DNA from: Pseudoips prasinana
Lineage: Eukaryota > Arthropoda > Insecta > Lepidoptera > Nolidae
Direction of reading: 5' to 3'
Assembly (NCBI GenBank): GCA_951640165.1
Contig: OX621257.1
Location: 11,171,201 to 11,235,200 of the forward strand
Length of the DNA stretch: 64,000 nt
Shown here: positions 55,606 to 64,000 of the stretch, piece by piece
Numbering within the stretch: the first letter of the stretch is position 1
Layout of the letters: the number at the start of each line of letters is the position of its first letter
Notes under the pieces: generated by a model
The model's input: the letters and a program-made list of their open reading frames with translations, nothing else
Told to the model about the DNA's origin: nothing
Database searches by the model: none
Position numbers and translations under genes: made by a program

Positions 55606-55686
55606 CTTGTGTCGCGGGATACTTTACAAACATATAAAAGACGGAGACAAATTACAGCAATATATATATATATTGCTGTAATTTGT
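55606..55686 (-). mobile_element. SINE family 4 scrap ending in a 40 bp palindrome
   Basis: GTGTCGCGGGATACTTTACA then AACATATAAAAGACGG.GACA (family 4, minus). 55647-55686 is a perfect palindrome, ACAAATTACAGCAATATATA and its complement. Confidence 0.7.
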
Positions 55687-55970
55687 CACTTTGGGTCACC
55701 TGATGCTAAGTGATCACCACCGCCCATGGACAGTCACAACACCAGAGGAGTCGCGAGTGCGTTGCCGGCCTTTAAGAGTCAGCAAACAAGTGTTGCTGGC
55801 CCTTACCCCCAGCCCAATGAGCTCTGGCGGCGACCTTACTCACACGCTGAAACACAACATTAAAATTATTAATGTTATTATTAAGGAATGTCTTCTGTAA
55901 GGTGGAGGTAATTCCCCAGTCGGGCTGCTCTTTAAGTGAAATAACGGTATGGCCTACCTCTCTTAAATTT
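55687..55970 (+). repeat. Dispersed repeat C, copy 3
   Basis: GTCACCTGATGCTAAGTGAT, GCGTTGCCGGCCTTTAAGAG, CCCCAGTCGGGCTGCTCTTT. Gives the uninterrupted form of the MITE target in copy 2. Confidence 0.8.
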
Positions 55971-56039
55971 ATATACAAACCTCGTAATGTAGTCTAGTTA
56001 CTACAGAAAAGTTTACTTTAAGTTAGTTGTATTCTTGGT

Positions 56040-56220
56040 AACATTTAACGGGCTAGTTGACGTGTTTGGTATGTACTTGCCTTTCACGCCGCAGGTCATG
56101 GGTTCGATTCCCACCCAGGACAAATATTTGCGTGCGTGCACATGTATATCTCTCCTGATCCTGGGTGTAATTTTCTATATAAGTATATATTATATTATTC
56201 CAGAATATTATTATTTTTAT
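56040..56220 (+). mobile_element. SINE family 2 copy
   Basis: Degraded head, then GCCGCAGGTCATGGGTTCGA and TTCCCACCCAGGACAAATAT, a TGGGTGTAAT body and an AATATTATTATTTTTATT tail. Confidence 0.75.
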
Positions 56221-56599
56221 TAATTTAATTCAATGATGTTGTAAATTCTACTATTGTCGTGATATGTGTGAAAAAAATACTTTTTATCATAATTGATGTA
56301 ATAACCCTAACCCCAATAATTTTAATTCAAATTATAATTAACAACTGTAAACGGAAAAATCCTATTTTTTTCTTCTACGCTTTCAAAGCTAAATTAAACG
56401 CTCTATGAGGCACTTGTACCAAGTACTAAGTCTATCATTTCACTAATGGTCGCATGTAAATCTCAAAGCTATAGGAAGCGATCATATTTTAGACTCTTCA
56501 GAACACTTATTAATAACTTAGAATTTAGATCACCATTTGAACCGGCATTATCTAGGAAAAGCCACCATTCTTTGCCAATTAAGCTACGGTGGATTCCGT
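56221..56599. other. No recognisable feature
   Basis: The 71-residue plus-strand frame at 56446 matches no family I know. Confidence 0.35.
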
Positions 56600-56895
56600 A
56601 TTACCAAACTTGGCACAAAAATGGTCTAGCTATAACTACAGATAAAGAGGTCCTGGTTTGAGCCAACCAAAAGGTGATATCGATATTTAATTGTTCATTA
56701 AAATTAACCCGGAGTATGGGAAGCACGTAAAGTCATCGGTTCTGTACCTGAACTCCTACTAGCGTATCAGCTGTCTGTTCCATCAAATCATAAGAGTGAG
56801 GATAGGAGGTACCCCTATGTTTCAATTTTGTGCACTATAACATCCTGCATAATAGCTTGCATGAACGAAATATGTCCAGGAGGACATTACTAGTA
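56600..56895 (+). mobile_element. SINE family 3 copy
   Basis: Partial head GAGGTCCTGGTTTGAGCC, then GTCATCGGTTCTGTACCTGA, TTTTGTGCACTATAACAT and GTCCAGGAGGACATTACT. Diverged from 11615-11960. Confidence 0.65.
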
Positions 56896-57614
56896 TGATT
56901 TCGTTAAAGGGATCAGGTTATTGAAATATATGTATCATTTTCTTTTCCATACATTCTGCGGAGACGACTACAAGATATCTGAGTGGAAAAGTCGTGTTTA
57001 TCTCTAGAGGTTAAATTAAATTTGAATTTAGAACATCGTGTGCACTATAAGTTTGTGAATGCAAAATACGAGGCAAAACATCATTAAACCTATTTACTTC
57101 TACCTCTATGGTGCCGAATTATATATACAAATTTTTTAATTGATTAAAAACCAAGATTTGGAACCTTCTTCGTGTCTGTCTTTTTAATTTGTTTGTGCTA
57201 TATTACTGTTCTATTACACTCAAACTGTAGCAACATTACTTTAAGTTTTTCTTAATTATACCTAAGTATTTTTTGTTATAATTTAAAGATTGTCCTGTAA
57301 TACTTACATATCATAATATAGTAATTAATACCTAAACTGAAATACTCAGATTCCTTTCACATTAAGTAATTTCCTCGCTGCGGTGTGATGAAAAGTTACG
57401 TGTTGCACTTGAGTGCAAAGATTTTTCACCTTGTGCTCTTTTGATTTCCTTGCTAATGTTCAGGATCCAATTTTGGAATCCTTCGCTTGCTCGGTTATCA
57501 AAATTGTCCACGCGGTTAAAAAGCAACTTTGCTCTCTTGTATAACATATAACTATTTGAGACAATTAACACTTTGAGCTCAAACTAGGCAGAGTCTGTCT
57601 GTACTACGGGAACC
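56896..57614. other. No recognisable feature
   Basis: AT-rich; the 69-residue minus frame at 57362 is not identifiable. Confidence 0.4.
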
Positions 57615-57870
57615 AGACACAGCGCTTATAGCCAAATAATTTCACGGGTTGTAAGTGGTTGGCGAGGTTAAGCAACTACACTCGTGGTCAGTCCATAGAT
57701 GGGTGTCCAGCAAAGTCGTTTAAATTTTCAGCATCTCCGTGCTATTTAAACCTTAAGCTTTCGGTCCCGGTTGTAGCTATTAGGTAACATTTGTTTACCC
57801 ATGACAGAAGCCTAATGGGCAGCTTGAACAACTCTGACAGGGTAACCAATGCCTATACGATATGTAAGTA
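57615..57870 (+). mobile_element. 5S rRNA-derived SINE
   Basis: Plus-strand copy: GGCGAGGTTAAGCAACTAC, TGGTCAGTCCATAGATGGGT, CGGTCCCGGTTGTAGC, CTTGAACAACTCTGACAGG and a CGATATGTAAGTA end. Diverged from 59584-59845 but complete. Confidence 0.8.
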
Positions 57871-57889
57871 TCGTACAAAGATTTTTCCT

Positions 57890-57965
57890 AGGTGGGGATC
57901 GAACCCATGACCTCTGACTTCTGGCTTAGCATTCAGGGTTACAAATCACTGAACCAACATACCAT
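57890..57965 (-). mobile_element. SINE family 2 head fragment
   Basis: CCTAGGTGGGGATCGAACCC and ATGACCTCTGACTTCTGGC: the reversed B box and anticodon-like arm of family 2. Confidence 0.55.
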
Positions 57966-59344
57966 TCAAAGATCATATTAAATTGATAACTTGACCCAAC
58001 ATTATAATTTTCGGCATTATGAACAAGTTTTACTTAAAATAACTTGTTAACATAACAGTTAATTACACTATTCTCTATAAAAAACATATAGTTATTTCCC
58101 AGATTAAACTATATAAACCCAAGGTTTTGTAGTAATAAAATAAAACGACCCATAATATTATAGTAATGTTAAAACGGCGGACCCTAATTTAATTTTATAG
58201 CTAAGATCTGTAGATATGGCTGTTGGTGCATTTATGAACGGGTATGTAGGTTAGAATTATTAAGAATTATTTAGAATTCATGAAGTCAGCTAAAATTGGA
58301 TAATAGTTTTTAGTTAAGAGTATGAAAACTCTTAACTTAAAAACTATTATCCAATTTTAGCTGACTTCATGAATAAATACCCAAAACGCATTAGAAGGTA
58401 ACAATCGTATCATTGATTACCTGTCTGTCGTCTAAAATTCTCAAGTAAACCTTCCAATATGGACATTCAAATTAATTCACCGTCTCAGCACTAAATTTAA
58501 GCTACGCAATATGAAATTTACTCTAAAAATATTATCATTATAATTGAATGGAAATTAGGAATAAATTATTTAAATGTGACCTCAGTCGTAAAGTCTAGTT
58601 CTTGAATGTCCTATCTGCAGTTCTAAGTCCTTTCAAAATTGAACCATATTCTTACAAAAATAAAAACAATTTTGAATTGAATGGAATGGTTGGTTGGCTA
58701 TTCGGGAAATAGAACGGCGGTATGGCCACAATAGTCGTAGTCCAGTGGGAGCGATGACAATGCGAGCGGTCGAGTATAGCTCGAGTGTACTTGAGGTACA
58801 AAGAGGCCCATACTTGTTAACCCGGCGGCATATTATGCATGGAATTTGCTTAGCTTTTAGACTGGATGGCATGTTATAAATATTTTCGTTGTAAATATGA
58901 AAACGTCTTTTTAATCTCCCTCATAAAGGAAGAATGTTCTAAATTGTATCTGTTTCGTTTAAATCGCTGACTCGAGCATTAAACAACCACTGTCAATTAT
59001 AAAAAATACTGAAAAATGCATTCATTGTCTCATCAATTGTTTTTATCAATTTTGGGATTTTATTAAGGTAAACTGTTTTATGGCGAATGTTCTCTCGACG
59101 CAAGCTAGATGACGCGAGGATTTGCAGTCTAGCAGTCATTGCCTCTTTATTCGCTTATTTTAGTCAAATGCTTTACCTAAAACAAACTATTTTTTATATC
59201 ATTAGTCACAACCAAGCTTTTCTTAACTCAAAACTAAGAAAACAAAAATTTAGTCATGGGCGGGGATTGGACGCTTTGTTGTTACACTACGAACGAAACT
59301 CTTCGCTATTAAGCAAAAATTTAATAGTTTAGAAGGTGATATCA
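57966..59344. other. Unclassified; contains a 99 bp hairpin
   Basis: 58276-58374 is a near-perfect inverted repeat with 45 bp arms (ATTCATGAAGTCAGCTAAAA...) around an 8 bp loop. The remainder, including 58680-58880 and 59080-59330, has frames without recognisable homology. Confidence 0.55.
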
Positions 59345-59520
59345 ATATGATGTGACCATGTAATTTTTTCTTACAATCCGTTTACCTAAATATTTATATG
59401 TACCTAGAAATAATTATAAATAAATAAATAAATTATATATTACCACAAACATGTTCTGAATATTTACAAGCGCTTTTTTAAAGTCTACGTGACTAAAAAC
59501 CTTTTTTATTTATTTATTAG
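59345..59520 (+). mobile_element. LINE 3' UTR fragment, UTR-1 family
   Basis: TACCTAAATATTTATATGTA, ACATGTTCTGAATATTTACA, AGCGCTTTTTTAAAGTCTAC and a TTTATTTATTTATTA tail. Confidence 0.65.
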
Positions 59521-59583
59521 TCACATAATACTGCGAAGACTGCGAACATGTTCATGCACACATCTGTCTATCTATCCTACCTT

Positions 59584-59845
59584 ACTTACTTACTTACTTA
59601 TCGTATGGGCAGTGGTTACCCTGGTGTCAGAGTTGTTCAAGCCGCCCAGTAGGCCTCTGACATGGCTTAACGACTGTTGCCTAATGTACAACCGGGACCG
59701 ACAGCTTAACGTGCCCTCCGAAGCACGGAGACGCTCACAAATTAAACCACTTTGGCGGTCACCCATCTATGGACTGACCGCGAGCCTAGTTGCTTAACCT
59801 CGCCAATCACTTACGGATCGGTGAGAGCATCTGGCTATGAGCGCC
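59584..59845 (-). mobile_element. 5S rRNA-derived SINE, best copy
   Basis: On the minus strand the first ~85 bp reads CTCACCGATCCGTAAGTGAT, GGCGAGGTTAAGCAACTAGG, CTCGCGGTCAGTCCATAGAT, GGGTGACCGCC. This lines up with the internal control region of insect 5S rRNA (GTTAAGCAAC; GCGGT.AGT; GATGGGTGACCGCC). A non-5S body follows (GGAGGGCACGTTAAGCTGTC; CTTGAACAACTCTGACACC), and the 3' end is a (AAGT)n tail. A 5S-type pol III head, an unrelated body and a simple tail define a SINE3-type retroposon. Other copies: 38060, 41161, 57615; partial: 1005, 12850, 48905, 60664. Confidence 0.85.
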
Positions 59846-59894
59846 TCTCTATCCTACCTATCATACTATATATCCTACATATCATATCTACATA

Positions 59895-59990
59895 TCTACC
59901 TATCTATCTGTCCTGGATAGGAATCGAACCCACGACCTTCCTCGTGAAAGGCAAGTATTTACCCGCGCCAACCGGCCCGTCAAAGCCGGT
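59895..59990 (-). mobile_element. SINE family 2 head
   Basis: The minus strand has GCCGGTTGGCGCGGGTAAAT, TCACGAGGAAGGTCGTGGGT and TCGATTCCTATCCAGGACAG: A box, B box and start of body. Confidence 0.7.
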
Positions 59991-60010
59991 GGGTGACACC
60001 TACATCCTCC

Positions 60011-60663
60011 ACAAAGGAATTTAGTAAGGAAATCATAAATGTAATCTCCATCGTGTATCGTTTTTAGGATGACGGAAGAGTGCATACCCCGAATTACTAA
60101 AGGGTTGGATCGCCACTGGACAGTAAAATTTATGATTTTTAAATTTGAGTTTAGAACAAGAAGATTTTTCTTTCAAAATGCTTTTATACTCTTAAACCCG
60201 TTAAGGTACGTGATTCCATTTCACCATGTAAAAGTTTCTTAGCAATGTCAGGATTAATGTTTATAGTCAGAGGTAAATGGAAAACCGATGTATCAAGGGT
60301 AATGAATCAATCTTACTTTTATACTGTGTTGATTTGGGTATGAACGTGCGTACATATTCATATGTTTGAATAGGTTTTGATTAGGTAAATGGAGGTTTTA
60401 TTTGGTCAAATCAAAGGGAGTAAATTTAGCCACACTTTTTCGTTTTAGTAGCAGAATTGCCTTCAGATATTTTCCAAACCACTTTTTTTAGCATGAGTAT
60501 CCTGTCGTCCTAGTCGAATTTAGGCAATGGTATTAGTTTCAATGGATATGGCCATTAACGTGGAGTATGTTATTGTGCGCAAACACAGGGGCACTTTCTA
60601 TTCTCTCGTTCTTATCATCAGTTGGGAAGGGCTAGCCGAATCATATATGGTATTCACAGCCAG
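60011..60663. other. No recognisable feature
   Basis: No credible frame or repeat. Confidence 0.4.
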
Positions 60664-60750
60664 TAGTTCTTACCGATCTATAAATGATAGCTGAGGTTAA
60701 GCACTTATGAATGTGGTAATACTTTAGATAGGTGAAATGCCTGAGCCCCT
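60664..60750 (+). mobile_element. Diverged 5S-like head
   Basis: CTTACCGATCTATAAATGAT, GAGGTTAAGCA and GATAGGTGAAATGCC follow the order and spacing of the 5S-SINE head, but the body downstream is different. Either an old copy or a second 5S-headed family. Confidence 0.4.
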
Positions 60751-60996
60751 AACGGAATCTTTTCGGGTGCCTATGCACTTCAGAACGCGTGCCGCAATAA
60801 CATGTCGCCAAAATGCCTGTGGCCATTTGTGTATCAAATTAACTACTTCTGAGGGATTCCACGTCATAGATACAGCTATCATATATGTAGGAGGCTCAGA
60901 GATTTGTTTATGCAATACTTCATAACATCACACTGGTGAAAAATACCAGGTACAAAACATAAGAAAAGTTTTAGCACACTAGAGGCTTTACATTTT

Positions 60997-61032
60997 AGTT
61001 CAGCTCCAAGGTGATCACCTTGGAGCTGAACT
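60997..61032. repeat. 36 bp perfect palindrome
   Basis: AGTTCAGCTCCAAGGTGA joined to its exact reverse complement with no spacer. Not part of any element I recognise. Confidence 0.9.
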
Positions 61033-61047
61033 ATTGGATTCCAAATT

Positions 61048-61600
61048 CCATACTTCATATATCTGGGCTGACCGCTACATAAAATTAGTGTACAAAACAA
61101 CATTTTATAAGGGACAACATACTATCTAAAACAGAGCTCATTCATCATGTATATACACATATAAACATATATAATTATATTTAATTCTATTTATTAAGTT
61201 AGGTATAGGATATTAATATGTATATTTAACTGATGGGTAACCGGTAGCACGCAATAAATAGAAAAATTCACACATGAATCGCATTGAAAAGAAGGTCTCA
61301 CATCGGGTGATCCTAGCGAGGTCTTCGATACCACACACATTTGCTGAGGTCTCTCAGATGCATGATAATTATGATAATAGATACCTAACTTAACTCGCTT
61401 CTTACTAGAATACTTTATAAGGTCCAGAAGACTAGCTAAAGCAGAGCTCATACTGTCCATATTATCTGGGCTAAGTAATATGAAGCGACCGCAATAGGTT
61501 ACTGCTGTCAATATACACTTAACCCCCTTCTTACAAGACTACTTTAGAAGGGACAGCAGACCAGTTAAAGCAGACCTCATATTATTCATATCGCGAGTGT
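61048..61600. repeat. Degenerate ~129 bp tandem repeat
   Basis: Blocks CTTAC.AGA.TACTTTA.AAGG, GCTAAAGCAGAGCTCATAC and TATTATCTGGGCTAAG recur with a ~129 bp period around 61400 and 61530. An older unit at 61060-61145 (ACATTTTATAAGGGACAACA; AAAACAGAGCTCATTC) is separated by ~230 bp of other sequence. Confidence 0.6.
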
Positions 61601-61667
61601 TAAAAGAAATACTGACAATACTTAACTAAGCTATAAAAAACATTTGTCAAATAAAGTGGAAAGTCAC

Positions 61668-61830
61668 ATTTTTTTTTTTTTATCGGGACTAGTCCCTCCC
61701 TCTTACCCACCACTGCAACTCCTGTAAGCCAGGACCAACAGTGGCACACAATGAAATGACACTGAGCGGTGAAGCTCAGGCATGTCCCGGGGAATCGCTT
61801 TAACTGTCTTGGATCCCGCAACGAATTTAA
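61668..61830 (-). mobile_element. Poly(A)-tailed retroposon fragment
   Basis: The minus strand ends GTAAGAGGGAGGGACTAGTC then CCGATAAAAAAAAAAAA, preceded by a frame reading KTVKAIPRDMPELHRSVSFH. It looks like a truncated retroelement 3' end; family unknown. Confidence 0.4.
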
Positions 61831-62998
61831 TCAGAAACAGAAAAAAGAAGGAGTTAGAAAATGAATAGTTCCACTTCAAAGTCACATTAATGAAAAATGC
61901 ATTATATTTCCACAAATTATAGGTATTAATAACATAAATAATGTATATTCCATTCATACTTTACACACGCTTACCGTTATTGTCGTACTTATATAAAATA
62001 TTCATGGAATGTTCAAAAGGTTCTTAGCACTTTCAGACTACAGTTGTTGCACAGCTTAAATATAACGCCTGGTTTACTCATATCTACAAGGACACTGTGA
62101 AAATGGAAAATTCAATCGTACGTTTGAACTGGGCCTCACGGAATATCAAGTGAATCGAATCGAACAATTTTCTTTCCTGTCTATCAGAACAGTCAAATAA
62201 TTCGCAAATTGCTAAATCGTCCGATCTCAAGCTGCTCGTAATGGGCAAGAAAGGAGCAGTTACGATTCTATCACACTAATTTGTTCACTTGGCTAAGGTC
62301 ACTGACGGTGCCATTGACAAATAGTTAGAGTACTTCCTATACCTGTACCTTCTAAACATTAGTATCGAAAAGGAATTGAGTTATTTGATTTAAGAATTAT
62401 GCTCCTATTGAAAGACAATGACTGTAGTGCCACGCCGCAGTTTTGTGGCCGGAATATGACGCACAGATTCCAGTTCGGAATCTCTTGCGGATTTCTTAAT
62501 TATGAGATGAAAATCACCGGTAAATATGCGAGCAATCAAATTTAGGATGCAATCGAGGAATTGTGTAAATATGGACAAAAAATGAAAGATCACAGCAATA
62601 TAGGCAATGACAGGCCAGAAACATTTAATGAAAACCCTTGGCATCTGATTTCGGTATTCTGCGGTTACACCCCGAAGATTTCTATTAATTACGAGATCAG
62701 GTAACTTATCTTGAAGTTACCTAAGCACTGCTGCAGCACGTTTTTGAACTGAGAGCTAGTCCCAATATTTTTTTTTTTTAAATTCCAGGATATTAACCAA
62801 CTGTCTTTTTCAAACTGTGGTTATAAAGTACGACATGTATAAACACGTATTCATTTGATTAAAAGCTCTTTTATTTAAAAAATCTACTGAATATAAGTTT
62901 ATGATAATTGTTTGTATTCTATAAAATAAATAAATCATCAAATCTATAAAAGATAATAAATAAATGTTTTTGTTAAATTGATTAAATTAAAATAGTAA
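61831..62998. other. No recognisable feature
   Basis: AT-rich; small frames only. Confidence 0.4.
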
Positions 62999-63282
62999 AT
63001 CGCGTTAAACTTTATTAACCTATGTGTTAAATCAGGGTGTCAGCTAATTCCATACCAAATTTTATTAATATACCTCTAGCCGTTTAGACGTGAAGAAGTA
63101 ACAAACATACACACTCGCACACTTACTTACTTTCGCATTTATAATAGTAGCTGTGCCCTGCGGTTTTACCCGCGTTAAACTTTACAAATTATAGCCAATC
63201 TATATTAATCCAGGGAGTCAGCTAACTCCATAAAAAATTTATAAAAATCTCTCCAGCCGTTTAGACGTGAAGAAGTAAGATA
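62999..63282 (-). mobile_element. Helitron-like, two partial units
   Basis: Two head-to-tail copies of CGCGTTAAACTTTA...CCAG...GTCAGCTAA...CCGTTTAGACGTGAAGAAGT, separated by TTTCGCATTTATAATAGTAG and CTGTGCCCTGCGG. The first lacks its CTAG end, the second lacks its TC end. Confidence 0.65.
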
Positions 63283-63797
63283 AGATAATAAACAATAATA
63301 ATAAAACATTGAAAGCAAATTGTACAATAGGCGGTCTTATCGCAGTCAGCGATCTCTTCCAGACAATCTTTGGATGGATATGAAGCAGAAATATAGAAAG
63401 ACAACACAATAAAGGTAGTGCAAGATAAAATAATTTAAGTAGGAATCTAAATACTTACAGACTAATAATGGCATTTACTTAATAGTAATACTACCATGTC
63501 ATTAGATATAATACATACTTAATTACAGAAACATAATAATACATACATAATAAATAATATAATATGGAAGGACAGTGGAAATGCATTCATAGTGACAAGT
63601 AGTGGTTTTTCACTAGTGTTGTGAACAAACCAAGGGATTGAGCACGTCTAATTGTTAAAGGCAACGCATTCCAGAGGCGAGCTGCCTCAACAGTAAAAGA
63701 TTTACTAAAAAAGTTAGTGGAATGTGTTGGTAAAGACAGGTTCAGGTTTTCTGATGATCTCAATGATCTCGCATGTGTATCACTTAGAAATTGAAAT

Positions 63798-63841
63798 CGT
63801 TCTTTAAGATAATAGGGTACCCCCTATTATCTTAAAGAACG
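63798..63841. repeat. Hairpin inside LINE frame
   Basis: CGTTCTTTAAGATAATAGGG and its complement around a 3-5 bp centre. On the minus strand one arm is the normal LINE codons (YYLKERF); the other is an extra inverted copy that introduces two stops. Confidence 0.88.
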
Positions 63842-63966
63842 TTTAAAAATAATGCTGTATAAAAACGACAAAATATGTGTATTCCGGCGAAGGCGTATAG
63901 GGAGCCACTTGAGTTTTGAACGAAATTCAGATACATGGTCATGGTCATATCAAATTTTTGTATAAG

Positions 63967-64000
63967 GTTCATATTTGGGCTCCGCAACCCAAATATGAAC
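63967..64000. repeat. Hairpin inside LINE frame at window edge
   Basis: GTTCATATTTGGG / CCCAAATATGAAC with an 8 bp loop. One arm encodes FIFG of the LINE C-terminus; the other is an inverted copy inserted between FIFGLR and the HVSEF block. The right arm may extend beyond the window. Confidence 0.8.

Larger units (their letters stand above)
63283..64000 (-). mobile_element. LINE C-terminus and 3' UTR, at window edge
   Basis: From the right edge leftward the minus strand reads FIFGLR, HVSEFRSKLKWLPIRLRRNT, PYYLKERFQFLSDTHARSLR and SFTVEAARLWNALPLTIRR, then a 3' UTR with TTGTCTGGAAGAGATCGC and GATAAGACCGCC and a (TTATC)n tail at 63287-63296. Two inserted inverted copies (63798-63841 and 63967-64000) interrupt the frame. 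CR1/Jockey group. The 5' part lies outside the window. Confidence 0.8.

Noticed and set aside
59750..59845. 5S rRNA gene
   Set aside because: Only the internal control region is 5S-like; the 5' part of 5S and its terminal stem are missing and a SINE body follows.

Overview
The window is eukaryotic nuclear DNA, almost certainly from a moth or butterfly. The evidence is repeat content: many short Helitron-like repeats of the Lep1/Helitron-N type (5' TC, 3' hairpin then CTAG, inserted at A^T), several tRNA-derived SINE families with lepidopteran-type bodies, a Dong/R4-like LINE sitting in a TAA repeat, and RTE, LOA and CR1/Jockey-type LINEs. I find no host protein-coding gene, tRNA gene or rRNA gene that I would defend. 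Nearly every long open frame is a retrotransposon frame or its antisense shadow.

Layout. 0-10 kb: SINE and Helitron-like copies, then a nearly identical ~790 bp direct repeat (2313-3109 and 8896-9679) enclosing a truncated RTE LINE (3144-5055), a dispersed repeat and a longer LINE (5955-8895) in which a coiled-coil segment is joined to the last part of an endonuclease. 10-28 kb: LINE 3' fragments, SINEs and MITEs with readable target-site duplications (hAT-like 13634-14143; TTA-flanked 23620-23858; four of the five copies of a 140 bp TA-flanked family). 27-34 kb: the best-preserved elements: an RTE-like LINE 3' half, a LOA-clade LINE with RNase H inserted in a 64 bp minisatellite, and a mariner transposase pseudogene. 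34-43 kb: SINEs, foldback elements, a decayed RT fragment and a long AT-rich stretch. 43.7-47.5 kb: a nearly full-length Dong/R4-like element whose RT core is destroyed while its restriction-like endonuclease end is intact. 48-64 kb: nested MITEs, SINEs (including a 5S rRNA-derived family), palindromes and a LINE 3' end running off the window.

The elements do not form a pathway. They are layers of insertion. Two patterns go beyond an ordinary repeat graveyard. First, a set of near-perfect inverted repeats was apparently created after insertion, inside known element sequence, as expected from local template-switch mutation; at three sites the pre-mutation form can be inferred from the element's own protein or family. 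Second, several copies of a SINE have a 5S rRNA-like promoter head. All identities and boundaries were read by eye; family names rest on motif recognition, not on searches.
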